From CAZRCZ01 sp964598765 (GTDB lineage: Bacteria; Sumerlaeota; Sumerlaeia; MVZB01; JAJFLK01), in the NCBI GenBank assembly GCA_964598765.1, contig CAZRCZ010000011.1, positions 91,916-155,915 on the forward strand: a DNA stretch of 64,000 nucleotides, written 5' to 3'. Every line of letters starts with the position of its first letter. The first letter of the stretch is position 1. The position numbers and the translations under genes were made by a program. Under the pieces are notes generated by a model. It ran no database searches, was not told where the DNA came from, and saw only the letters and a list, made by a program, of their open reading frames with translations. Below, one piece after another: positions 16,971 through 25,356 of the stretch.

Positions 16971-17510
16971 TTAAACAATTTCCTGATGTTCCTTTTGAAT
17001 CTTCTTTTGCAGTTTCAGAATTCCGTAGATGAGAGCTTCGGGCCTCGGCGGGCAACCGGGCACGTAAACGTCCACCGGCACAATCTGATCCACCCCCTGC
17101 AAAATGCTGTAGATGTTGTGCATTCCGCCGCATGACGCGCACGCTCCCATCGCGATCACGTATTTCGGCTCGGTCATCTGGTCGTAAAGCCGCCGCACGA
17201 CCGGCGCCATTTTCTTCGTCACCCATCCCGCGACGATCATCAGATCGGCCTGCCGCGGCGACGCTCGAAAAACCTCGGACCCGAAACGCGAAATGTCGTA
17301 GCGCGAGGCGGCCGTCGCCATCATCTCAATCGCGCAACAGGCCAGCCCCATCGTCATCGGCCAGATGGAATTTTTCCGGCACCACGCCAGAACTTCGTCC
17401 AGCGTTTTGACCAGCGCGGTGTCGTATTCGGCGGGGCGCAATTTGTCCGAAGCCGCCAGCGCCGCTTCATCCAACAGCGGCGGATGCTTGGCCTTGTCCA
17501 TCAGGACCAT
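16971..17510 (-). CDS. nuoB: NADH-quinone oxidoreductase subunit B (cluster N2)
   Basis: Subunit carrying the terminal [4Fe-4S] cluster N2 that hands electrons to quinone, 179 aa. The four ligands are Cys58 and Cys59 (adjacent, in GLACCAIE), Cys124 (GACASCGG) and Cys153 (PGCPPRPE), with the same spacing as in E. coli NuoB. It overlaps nuoA by 10 bp. Confidence 0.97.
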   Translation of the reverse strand: MVLMDKAKHPPLLDEAALAASDKLRPAEYDTALVKTLDEVLAWCRKNSIWPMTMGLACCAIEMMATAASRYDISRFGSEVFRASPRQADLMIVAGWVTKKMAPVVRRLYDQMTEPKYVIAMGACASCGGMHNIYSILQGVDQIVPVDVYVPGCPPRPEALIYGILKLQKKIQKEHQEIV

Positions 17511-17911
17511 TTGAATCCCCCCTTGCGCCAGACGTAAACGTAGCCGACCATCAGGATCACAACGAAGAAAAGCATTTCGAGAAAGGCGAATCGCTGGAAC
17601 GCGGATCGGGTGAAATTCAGCGCGCCCGATTCAAAATCCAATCCCTGTCCGCGAAAGATCACCGCCCAAGCCAAAATGAAAATGGATTCAATGTCGAAGA
17701 GCAGAAAGAGTATTGCCACCATGTAAAATTTGATCGGGATGCGGATGTTGGCTTCGCCCGACGGAGCAATCCCGCATTCATAGGGCAACAGTTTGCTCGG
17801 ATTGTCCCGACGGGGACCGATCAACCGCCCCAAAATCAAATTGACGATCCCGAATCCCAAACCGAGAACCAAGATCATGGCGATGGGAATGTAGGGGTAA
17901 AGATAAGCCAT
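17501..17911 (-). CDS. nuoA: NADH-quinone oxidoreductase subunit A
   Basis: First gene of the nuo operon; a three-helix membrane subunit of about 136 aa. The ATG at 17911 (MAYLYPYIPIAM) is chosen over an upstream in-frame start because it begins directly with the first helix. Family markers: LIGPRRDNPSKLLPYECG, the conserved loop with PYECG, then FDIESIFILAWAV with the acidic pair on helix 2. The ribosome site is poor. A promoter lies about 150 nt upstream. Confidence 0.95.
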   Translation of the reverse strand: MAYLYPYIPIAMILVLGLGFGIVNLILGRLIGPRRDNPSKLLPYECGIAPSGEANIRIPIKFYMVAILFLLFDIESIFILAWAVIFRGQGLDFESGALNFTRSAFQRFAFLEMLFFVVILMVGYVYVWRKGGFKWS

Positions 17912-18069
17912 AATGAGAAGGGGCGCAAAATCCCTTTCACAGCGAAGGTCAACGACCTTGGAGCCGCTTGTCGGCGCCTCGGGTCGGGAGGAAAAAAACA
18001 CCGGCGTCCGCCGCTGGTCCTGCTCATCCTCGCGCCTTTGCCCGCCGGTCGAGGTCGGGTCTCTTTGCG

Positions 18070-18098
18070 AATTTTTTCACAAGCTCGGTCCGCTGTCA
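18070..18098 (-). promoter_or_regulatory. Predicted sigma70-type promoter of the nuo operon
   Basis: Minus strand shows -35 TTGACA (18098-18093), a 17-bp spacer, and -10 AAAAAT (18075-18070; 4/6 match). Transcription would begin near 18063, leaving a leader of about 150 nt before nuoA. It faces away from the nifS promoter. Confidence 0.5.
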
Positions 18099-18113
18099 AA
18101 CGGATTCCCCAAC

Positions 18114-18182
18114 AAACCGCCGATCCACGCCGATTTACGCCGATAAAGAAATCATCGGCGTGGATCGGTGTGAATTGGCGGT
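18114..18182. repeat. 30-bp imperfect palindrome between the divergent nuo and nifS promoters
   Basis: Arms 18114-18143 and 18153-18182 pair over about 25 of 30 positions around a 9-nt loop. Each arm is built of a 10-bp unit (CGATCCACGC / CGATTTACGC). It lies between the two promoters and could be a regulatory site or a dispersed repeat of the same style as others in the window. The rest of the 17912-18354 gap holds only the two promoters and leaders. Confidence 0.7.
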
Positions 18183-18208
18183 TCCGAAATCCCACGCGGA
18201 TAATTTGT

Positions 18209-18237
18209 TTGACAAATTGAACACGGCCGGCTACTCT
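18209..18237 (+). promoter_or_regulatory. Predicted promoter of the cysteine desulfurase gene
   Basis: Perfect -35 TTGACA (18209-18214), 17-bp spacer, weak -10 TACTCT (18232-18237, 3/6). Start of transcription is expected near 18244, about 110 nt before the ATG. A ribosome site AAGGAG (18339-18344) lies 10 nt before the start codon. Confidence 0.45.
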
Positions 18238-18354
18238 TTCCTTCGATAAAAGATGAATGTCTCCGACCCGACGACGTGAGTCTATCATAAGTTTTATCAA
18301 TGATATACATCGAACCGATGGCTGGAGTCGAGATAGGTAAGGAGTTGAGAATCT

Positions 18355-19623
18355 ATGAGCAAAACGCCCGTTGAATCCGAAGTTGTTCAAGATATTGAAC
18401 AAAAAATCGGCCCCAAAATCGGGGCATTGGCCAAGCACCCGGACTTGGGAATTTATATGGACCACAACGCCACGACGCCTCTCGCGCCCGAAGCGTTGGA
18501 CGCGCTTCTTCCGTATTTGACTTGGAATTTCGGCAACGCGTCGAGCATCCACGAGTTCGGGATTCAGGCGCGCTACGGCATCGAGAAGGCGCGGATGCAG
18601 GTCGCCAAACTCATCAACGCCCCCAATCCCGAAGACGTGATCTTCACCGGTTGCGGTTCGGAATCGGACAACATCGCCATTCGCGGAACGGCGGAAGTTT
18701 TTCCCGGACGGCGCCATCTCATCACGTCGTCCGTCGAGCACAAGGCGATTCTCGAATCGTGCCACGAAATGGAAGCGCTCGGATACGAGGTCACCTATTT
18801 GCCCGTGGACGCCGATTGCAAGGTTTCGGTCCGAAGCGTCGCCGAGGCGATCCGCCCCGATACGTTCGTCGTTTCGATCATGTTTGCCAACAATGAAACG
18901 GGCGTGATTCAACCCATCGCCGAAATCGCCAAGCTCTGCCGGGAGCGAGGCGTTTTGTTCCACACCGACGCGGTGCAGGCGACGGGGCGCGTTCCGATTG
19001 ACGTTCAGGCATTGGGAGTGGATTTGCTCTCCATGTCGGCGCACAAACTTTACGGTCCCAAAGGGGTCGGCGCGCTTTACATCCGCCCCGGCCTGAAGGT
19101 GAAGGGGATGATCGTTGGCGGATCGCACGAGCGCGCGATTCGCGCCGGCACCGAAAACGTCGCCGGCATCGCCGGATTCGGCTCCGCCGCGCAACTGGCG
19201 CGCAGGGTCATGAACGACGAGGCCAATCGTCTGACCGAATTGCGAAAGAATTTTTTCAAGCGCATCGGCGACGCGATCCCGAGTGTTAAGATGAACGGCC
19301 ATTCCGACGACCGCCTTCCCGGGACGCTCAATCTTTGTTTTCAGGGAATTCTCGGCCAGAGGCTCGTGACCGAGATGAACGGCAAGGGGGTCGCGATTTC
19401 CGCCGGATCGGCGTGCACGTCGGTCGGCACGAGCCACAGCCACGTCTTGTTGGGAATGGGCATGAGCAAGGATGACGCCGCCGGATCGGTCCGCATTTCG
19501 CTCGGACGCGCCAACACGGACAAGGACGCGGATTACGTCATGTCGTTTTTGCCGGATCTGATCGGGCAGTTGCGCCGCGAGTTCAAGGAAACGCAGGGAA
19601 AAGCACCTCCGCAGGAATGTTGA
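18355..19623 (+). CDS. Cysteine desulfurase (NifS/IscS family)
   Basis: PLP enzyme that takes sulfur from cysteine for Fe-S cluster and other thio-cofactor synthesis, 422 aa. YMDHNATTPLAPEAL marks the family start; His in SSVEHKAILE stacks on PLP; Lys231 in SAHKLYGPKG binds PLP; the catalytic Cys354 lies in GSACTS, with the loop directly followed by structured sequence as in NifS/IscS. About 32 residues precede the usual N-terminus. It is divergent from the nuo operon, whose Fe-S subunits are obvious clients. No scaffold (iscU) gene is adjacent, so the choice between NifS and IscS is open. Confidence 0.92.
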   Translation: MSKTPVESEVVQDIEQKIGPKIGALAKHPDLGIYMDHNATTPLAPEALDALLPYLTWNFGNASSIHEFGIQARYGIEKARMQVAKLINAPNPEDVIFTGCGSESDNIAIRGTAEVFPGRRHLITSSVEHKAILESCHEMEALGYEVTYLPVDADCKVSVRSVAEAIRPDTFVVSIMFANNETGVIQPIAEIAKLCRERGVLFHTDAVQATGRVPIDVQALGVDLLSMSAHKLYGPKGVGALYIRPGLKVKGMIVGGSHERAIRAGTENVAGIAGFGSAAQLARRVMNDEANRLTELRKNFFKRIGDAIPSVKMNGHSDDRLPGTLNLCFQGILGQRLVTEMNGKGVAISAGSACTSVGTSHSHVLLGMGMSKDDAAGSVRISLGRANTDKDADYVMSFLPDLIGQLRREFKETQGKAPPQEC

Positions 19624-19767
19624 ACTCAACGGTCGGTTGCCAAAGGGTGATCCATCCGGACGGCCCGTCCTCCTTGCATCCCAAGTGTCCGCCCATGCGG
19701 CCCGCAGGCCGCGCCACCTCGCCGGATTCGAATGGATAATTGGTATCCCTTTGGTTGCAACTTAGCA

Positions 19768-22700
19768 TTACAACCACTGGCGGATCTCCCTCGAAAATCG
19801 CGCATAGAGCCACGCCACGCCAAGGAGGCAGACGCCGAGAGTGAGATACGCCGCCGTTTTGTAAATCTCCGGCAAATCGCGCGTGTCCACCAGAACGATG
19901 CGCGCGAGACAGAATGCCAATTCGACCAGCGCCGTTCGGCGATAAATCGGAGAATTGAAGGCAAAGCCCAATCCCATGAAAAAAATCGCCAAACCGGACC
20001 ACGCCGCCGTCGTCCAATTGTGTTGATTCCCCATCGCGGGAGATTGATAGGCGGCAATCATGCCGACGATCATCGCCCCGGCGACAAGCGGCGTCGAGGC
20101 AATCGCGGCGAGCTTCTGACCTTCGGCGTTTCCCTTGAGCAGGGGGCGGCTTCTCCACTCGATCATCCGCTCCACGGCAATCGTTTGGATCAAGACCAGT
20201 AGGATCGGAACGAAGGTGTCCATTTCGATTTTCCCGATGTCGGGAAGAACATGAAGCGCGTAGATCAGTTGTATGGCGAGAAGATGAATCGCCGCAACCC
20301 AGCGCCCATGCCTAAACTTCATCGAGTCGGAGGCGTAAAGGAGAACGACCGGAATGAATCCCAACACGGCCACCGACCCCGCGAACGCGACGACGTTCCA
20401 TAGGTAGGCGGTTAGAATCCAGAGTCCGATGCCATAGACGAGGTATGTCCCGAGAGTCAGACCGTCCTCGACTTTGGAGGATACTTGCGAATGTTGGGAT
20501 GAGAGATAATGGTCGTGCGCCCACGCGACGCAAAACAAAATGGAGATGAGGATCGCGGTGGCAAAGGGATTTTCCGCCCCAGCCGAGGGAACGGGACTGT
20601 CCATGAAAAAACTGTGGAAGAGGGCGAGAAATAGAAAGAACCCGCTGAAGTAAAACGCGATGAGCCTCCGCCACGCAGAGACCGCGATCAAGAGCGCACC
20701 CACTCCGGCGAGCAGGAGAGGACTCCCAATGGTGTCCCCCATGAATTGCTCGCTGAGGCCGGCAAAAAGAAATGCGGTGAGAAAACAGGGCGCGCCCCTG
20801 ATCGAGTCGTAAGCGACACGCTCCACGCTGTCTTTCCAATTTCCATCCTGACGGAGCGGAACGAGGAACACGTAGGCAACGAAGCCGGAAATCAGAGAGA
20901 GCAACCAGAAAACAAAAGAGGACCACGAAGCGGGAGGAAATTGGCTTAATCCGATTCCATAGGCGACAAGCGCGCACCAAAACTGCACCTGCGCCAAATA
21001 TAAGCCGGTCTTTATCTTGGAAATCAAAAAGCGGTGTTTCAATCCGATGGCCAACATGAGGAGCGAAACAAGACCCGAGGTGACGATCCACCATTCGTTC
21101 GCCGACGACATGGAGCCGGAGTTATACGACGTATAAAACATGAGTTGCGCCAGCGCGCCAAGTTGCAACGTCACGAGTCCGAAAATAAGCGGGATGCTTC
21201 GGCGAACCAACACAAGAATCATAAGCGCGGGCAAACAGAATGCGGTTGCGCAAAGGGCTTGCGGATTGCCAAGAAATTCGACCCAGACGTGAACGAGAAG
21301 CATCGCGCCCGCGATCGCGTGGAGATGAGCGAGCCGGGGCGCGGCGGCCGTGAAAATTTGATCGAACACGTCGGAAAGGGGCTTGGACACCGGTCCCTCG
21401 CGCCCTCCGCCGATCCATTCGCGCCTCGATTGTCCCCCATACCAAATTTCCTCAAGTTGCGATTTGACGAAATAGACGGCCACCACCATGAGTCGTCCGA
21501 TCAGGACGGAATAATCCCAATTTGCGCCGTGGTGCGCCTCAAACGCCCACGAGTGGACAAAGTTGATTCCCAGCGCGATCTGCGCGAGAAGGTGAAAAAT
21601 CCAAAGCCGCGTTTGATGCGCGGCGATCAACAGAACCAGCGCTTCGACCGCCAAGAGAAGATTGAGCGTGATTCCCCCGAACGCGCTGAAAAGCCCCAGA
21701 GTGGCGAGGATGACCCCCAAGGCGGAATAGAAAGCCCAATCTTTGTTGCCAAATCGACGGTAGGCCAACGCCAACAGACCTTGAACTCCGGCGAGCGTGA
21801 AGTAGAACCATTCGATCCCCGTGAGAAATCTTTGAAGGAGATGATAGAAGAGGGAGACCAACGCGACGTATGCCATGACGTTGACTGGGCCGCCGGCCCG
21901 ACCAACAGAATCCTGCAACCGATTTCGCAAGGTCTCGTCAGATTTTCCAATTCGCTTCCACCAAATCAGGTCCGAGAAGGCAAAGATCGTGTAATAGGAA
22001 GACAGAAACGCGAGGTTGAGCCGGAAACTGAAAAGAGGCGGCGAGGGGGGATGGTTTACGAACGCCCATGCAAAATGCGATAGATACGCCGAGCCGATGG
22101 CAAAAAGCGAAAGTGGCGGCCAATCGTGGCGGAGATGCAAGATGACCGCGCAAACGCAAAGGAAAGGAATGACCGTGAGGGAATAAGCGTCGGCATGCCC
22201 CGCCGCGACGAACGCGGCGACGTGTCCGAGAAAAATCGCCAGTCCGGCGGCGTATTGCGATTTCCACCGCTCGGCGCAATATAAAACCGAGGCGATTCCT
22301 CCCGTCATCCACGCGAGGGAGACGAGAAGAGGAACGCAAGCCATCGCGGGGATAAAATGGGCCGCGTAAGAAACAAAAAATCCGAGAGCCAATCCGCCCG
22401 CCATGACCGGACGCGCGAAGACGCGCATTCGCCGTTCGAAAACCTTTCCGCAGGCGAAAAGCCCCATCGCGCCTGAATAGGCGAGAACGACTTTGAACCA
22501 AATCGGGAGCTTGTCGTGAATCAGGTGGGCAAAGAACGCCGTGCCGATGGTCAGAAGAACCAAACCGATTCGCATGGTCCAAACCGTTCCCAACCGCGTT
22601 TCGAGGGAAAGTGCGGCCTCGGACATGGATTCCCGCCGGACTTTTTCCATTCGACCTTGCGCGTCGGCGACGGAAGCGGGTTTGGGCGGGGGAGGAAATA

Positions 22701-23058
22701 ATTGCTTGGGAACATGAACATTCTCGATCTCTTGCTTAACGACGGACGCGACCCTTGAGTCACCCGCGAGAGCTGGTGTCGGGAATTCGACTTCGTTTTC
22801 CGGCACAACTATTTCTGATGACCCTTGGAGAGAAACCTCTTCGACAACGGAGGGGGTCTTCGGGTCGAATTTTTCAGTGATCGGCGGAGGCTGAGTCTGG
22901 AGAGATTTTTCGCCGTTCCGAAGGAGTCGGATTTCCGCTTCGACTTCCCGAAGTTTCCTTTGCAATTGATTGAGACGGGAATTGGCCGTCAGAGCAATGA
23001 TCGGACTGATGAGAATCCAAATGCCGATGATCAAAAAAACAAAAACCAAGAATTCCAT
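19768..23058 (-). CDS. DUF2339 multi-pass membrane protein
   Basis: Very large integral membrane protein, 1,096 aa. An N-terminal helix (residues 1-25) is followed by a short coiled coil (LNQLQRKLREVEAEIRLLRN) and a Pro/Glu-rich linker to about residue 140. Next comes the DUF2339 core, beginning ETRLGTVWTMRIGLVLLTIG, with some 25 or more hydrophobic segments to the C-terminus. Such proteins occur in many Gram-negatives; their function is unknown. It is convergent with the cysteine desulfurase gene and stands alone. The 144-bp gap downstream contains CCAAAGGG and its complement CCCTTTGG, not followed by T-runs. Confidence 0.85.
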   Translation of the reverse strand: MEFLVFVFLIIGIWILISPIIALTANSRLNQLQRKLREVEAEIRLLRNGEKSLQTQPPPITEKFDPKTPSVVEEVSLQGSSEIVVPENEVEFPTPALAGDSRVASVVKQEIENVHVPKQLFPPPPKPASVADAQGRMEKVRRESMSEAALSLETRLGTVWTMRIGLVLLTIGTAFFAHLIHDKLPIWFKVVLAYSGAMGLFACGKVFERRMRVFARPVMAGGLALGFFVSYAAHFIPAMACVPLLVSLAWMTGGIASVLYCAERWKSQYAAGLAIFLGHVAAFVAAGHADAYSLTVIPFLCVCAVILHLRHDWPPLSLFAIGSAYLSHFAWAFVNHPPSPPLFSFRLNLAFLSSYYTIFAFSDLIWWKRIGKSDETLRNRLQDSVGRAGGPVNVMAYVALVSLFYHLLQRFLTGIEWFYFTLAGVQGLLALAYRRFGNKDWAFYSALGVILATLGLFSAFGGITLNLLLAVEALVLLIAAHQTRLWIFHLLAQIALGINFVHSWAFEAHHGANWDYSVLIGRLMVVAVYFVKSQLEEIWYGGQSRREWIGGGREGPVSKPLSDVFDQIFTAAAPRLAHLHAIAGAMLLVHVWVEFLGNPQALCATAFCLPALMILVLVRRSIPLIFGLVTLQLGALAQLMFYTSYNSGSMSSANEWWIVTSGLVSLLMLAIGLKHRFLISKIKTGLYLAQVQFWCALVAYGIGLSQFPPASWSSFVFWLLSLISGFVAYVFLVPLRQDGNWKDSVERVAYDSIRGAPCFLTAFLFAGLSEQFMGDTIGSPLLLAGVGALLIAVSAWRRLIAFYFSGFFLFLALFHSFFMDSPVPSAGAENPFATAILISILFCVAWAHDHYLSSQHSQVSSKVEDGLTLGTYLVYGIGLWILTAYLWNVVAFAGSVAVLGFIPVVLLYASDSMKFRHGRWVAAIHLLAIQLIYALHVLPDIGKIEMDTFVPILLVLIQTIAVERMIEWRSRPLLKGNAEGQKLAAIASTPLVAGAMIVGMIAAYQSPAMGNQHNWTTAAWSGLAIFFMGLGFAFNSPIYRRTALVELAFCLARIVLVDTRDLPEIYKTAAYLTLGVCLLGVAWLYARFSREIRQWL

Positions 23059-23376
23059 GATTTCGATGCTTCCTCACGTCCGTAGTTGATTCGCCATTCT
23101 AGGGGCGAGAGCATTCAAAACCGCTCCATTGCAGGAAAAGCATTTCGCGTGCCATTCGGAGAATCGAGAAAAACGAACGTCAACCGTTTTGTTTATTGGG
23201 CTTATGGTGCTTAGACCGCTGGTTCGCGAGTCGCGTCAACGCGGATGATGCAAATTTTGTCTGCCTAATCTTCTGAATTTGATTCTCTTTGGGATAGTTC
23301 CTCCGTCCCGGATTTAACAGATTAAGGTGACGCATTGAATCTGCGCCAACTGCGAAATCTGTGGCTTCTCTCGTCT
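23059..23376. other. Intergenic stretch with degenerate repeat sequence
   Basis: No gene was recognised. Minus strand near 23330-23375 reads GCCACAGATTTCGCAG, then GCGCAGATTCAATGCG, and later TTAATCTGTTAAATCC, which looks like a decayed CACAGATT-type dispersed repeat. The rest holds the leader of the DUF2339 gene, with a GAGGAAG ribosome site before its ATG. Confidence 0.4.
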
Positions 23377-24945
23377 TCAAAATCCCAAATGAATCCGATG
23401 CTCGACTTCGGTGAAGCGCGCGGCGGCGGCGGGCTCCGGTTTCAACCAAGAAACCAAAATGCCGACGGCGAACGAAAGAGGAATGCTGATGAGCGCGGGG
23501 TTCTTGAGGGGAAAAATCGGCGCGGATTTGTGGAGCAGATCAACCATGATCGTCGGCGAGAGGGCAATCAGAATGAGCGCGGCGAGCGCACCGACAATCA
23601 TGCTCGCCACCGCGCCCGAAGTCGTGAAGCCGCGCCATAGAATGGACATCAATAACGCCGGGAAATTGGCGCTGGCCGCGATCGCAAACGCAAGCCCAAC
23701 CATGTAGGCGACATTCTGCCCTTTGAACGCGATGCCGAGAAGGACCGCCAAGATTCCGAGGATGATCGTTGCAACCCGCGCGACCAGGAGTTGCTCATGG
23801 TCGTCCGCCGAGCCGTGGCGGACGACGTTGACCCACAAATCGTGCGAGAGCGCCGCCGCCCCCGAAAGGGTCAATCCCGCGACGACGGCCAAAATCGTCG
23901 CGAAGGCAACGGCGGCGATGAATCCGAGAAAGGGATCGCCGCCCAGTTCGCGGGCGAGCATCGGCGCGGCCATGTTGCCCCCTTTGTCCATTTGCTCGAT
24001 TTCGCTCTGACCGACGAGCACCAACGCGCCGAAACCAAGAATGAAGGTCAGCAGGTAAAAAAATCCGATGAACGCCGTGGCGTAACTGACCGAATTGCGC
24101 GCGGATCGGGCGTCGGGAACAGTATAAAACCGCATCAAGATGTGAGGCAATCCCGCCGTGCCGAACATGAGCGCCAATCCGAGCGAGATCGCGTCAAGCG
24201 GGTTGGAGACGAGCGAGCCGGGAGCGAGGACGTTCAGTCCCGGTTTGGACGCGGCGGCTTTCTCGGCGGCGGCATGGAACAGCGCGAGAGGATTGAAACT
24301 GAACCGCGCCAACACCAAAATCGCGAGCAAAACCGCGCCGCACAGCAAGAGCATGGCCTTGATGATTTGAACCCACGTCGTCGCCACCATGCCGCCGAAG
24401 AAAACATAGCCGAGCATGACGACGCCGACGATGACGACCGCGAGCGTGTAATCCAAACCGAAGAGGAGCCTGATGAGGCTTCCCGCGCCGACCATCTGCG
24501 CGATCAGATAAAAAAGAACGACCGAGAGCGTGCCGACCGCCGCGCCGACGCGCACCGGCTTTTGGTTGAGGCGGTAAGCCACAACGTCGGCGAACGTGTA
24601 TTTGCCGAGGTTGCGGAGCGGCTCGGCGATCAGGAACATCACGACCGGCCAGCCGACGAGAAAGCCGATCGAATACATGAGGCCGTCAAAACCCTTGAGC
24701 GAGACCATGCCGACGATGCCGAGGAAACTGGCCGCGCTCATGTAATCTCCCGCCAGCGCCAATCCGTTTTGGAAACCGCTGATGCGCCCGCCGGCGGCGT
24801 AAAACTGCGCGGTGGTTTTCGTGCGGCGGGCCGCCCAATAGGTGATCGCGAGCGTGATCGTTACGAACAGGGCGAAGAAAACGACGGCGGGGGCGTTGAG
24901 CGCGTTGGCGGCGGGAGGAACCGGCGGATTTGGCAGTTGATTCAT
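23377..24945 (-). CDS. actP: Cation/acetate symporter (sodium:solute symporter family)
   Basis: Secondary transporter of 522 aa with about 13 transmembrane segments, importing acetate or a similar monocarboxylate with a cation. ActP-type features: YWAARRTKTTAQFYAAGGRISGFQNGLALAGDYMSAASFLG at the N-terminus (quoted in parts: FYAAGGRISG, GDYMSAASFLG), AEPLRNLGKYTFADVVAYR, and GTAGLPHILMRFYTVPD. It follows a DUF485 gene by 7 bp, the usual actP-yjcH pairing in reverse order, with a GAGGAG ribosome site inside the end of the DUF485 gene. Confidence 0.93.
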   Translation of the reverse strand: MNQLPNPPVPPAANALNAPAVVFFALFVTITLAITYWAARRTKTTAQFYAAGGRISGFQNGLALAGDYMSAASFLGIVGMVSLKGFDGLMYSIGFLVGWPVVMFLIAEPLRNLGKYTFADVVAYRLNQKPVRVGAAVGTLSVVLFYLIAQMVGAGSLIRLLFGLDYTLAVVIVGVVMLGYVFFGGMVATTWVQIIKAMLLLCGAVLLAILVLARFSFNPLALFHAAAEKAAASKPGLNVLAPGSLVSNPLDAISLGLALMFGTAGLPHILMRFYTVPDARSARNSVSYATAFIGFFYLLTFILGFGALVLVGQSEIEQMDKGGNMAAPMLARELGGDPFLGFIAAVAFATILAVVAGLTLSGAAALSHDLWVNVVRHGSADDHEQLLVARVATIILGILAVLLGIAFKGQNVAYMVGLAFAIAASANFPALLMSILWRGFTTSGAVASMIVGALAALILIALSPTIMVDLLHKSAPIFPLKNPALISIPLSFAVGILVSWLKPEPAAAARFTEVEHRIHLGF

Positions 24946-24952
24946 CGCAGGT

Positions 24953-25249
24953 TCACTCCTCGCCCGATTTGATTTTTTCGACGTGGGGATCGTAAACGAG
25001 ATTCGCCCAACGGACGTAGATGAAGGTCAGCAACCATGCCGCGACGATCACGACTGCGCCGAGCAGGACTCCCCAACTGAGGCCGGGAACGATCTGACTT
25101 CCCAGCCATTCTTTCTCATAGGCGACCAGCAACATGAATCCGAAATAGATGATGGTCATCGCGGCGGTGAGCGCGAGCGCCACGCGCCAGCGACGGCGGG
25201 TCAGGGATTCGAGTTTTTCCTCGCGGGCGCTTCTTTCTTGGTTTTGCAT
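24953..25249 (-). CDS. DUF485 membrane protein (YjcH-like) of the acetate transporter operon
   Basis: Small two-helix inner-membrane protein, about 98 aa, habitually encoded next to ActP symporters; a helper role is assumed but unproven. Core: RRRWRVALALTAAMTIIYFG, then LVAYEKEWLG, and WLLTFIYVRWANLVYDP, all typical. The ATG at 25249 (MQNQERS) is preferred over a TTG 45 bp upstream, because the predicted promoter overlaps that TTG. Confidence 0.88.
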   Translation of the reverse strand: MQNQERSAREEKLESLTRRRWRVALALTAAMTIIYFGFMLLVAYEKEWLGSQIVPGLSWGVLLGAVVIVAAWLLTFIYVRWANLVYDPHVEKIKSGEE

Positions 25250-25265
25250 CGTGTTTTCCGCCTTT

Positions 25266-25294
25266 CTTCTATTTGAGGATTCCGGAATGGTCAA
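25266..25294 (-). promoter_or_regulatory. Predicted promoter of the DUF485-actP operon
   Basis: Minus strand: -35 TTGACC (25294-25289, 5/6), 17-bp spacer, -10 TAGAAG (25271-25266, 4/6). Start of transcription is expected only about 10 nt before the ATG at 25249. It is nearly back to back with the promoter of the plus-strand gene at 25357. Confidence 0.35.
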
Positions 25295-25319
25295 CTCCCA
25301 TCGTCACCGGGACTTTGAC

Positions 25320-25348
25320 CTGACAAAGACTTGATCCTGCTCTATACT
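25320..25348 (+). promoter_or_regulatory. Predicted promoter of the secreted pseudopilin-G-like gene
   Basis: -35 CTGACA (25320-25325, 5/6), spacer of 17 bp, -10 TATACT (25343-25348, 5/6): the best promoter match in the window. Transcription should start near 25355, so the GTG at 25357 would be leaderless and the ATG at 25366 would have a leader of about 10 nt with GGTGAGG. Confidence 0.55.
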
Positions 25349-25356
25349 GCAATACG

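Noticed and set aside
17875..19629. 584-residue minus-strand frame opposite the cysteine desulfurase
   Set aside because: Antisense to a gene with intact PLP Lys and catalytic Cys; also runs through both promoters.
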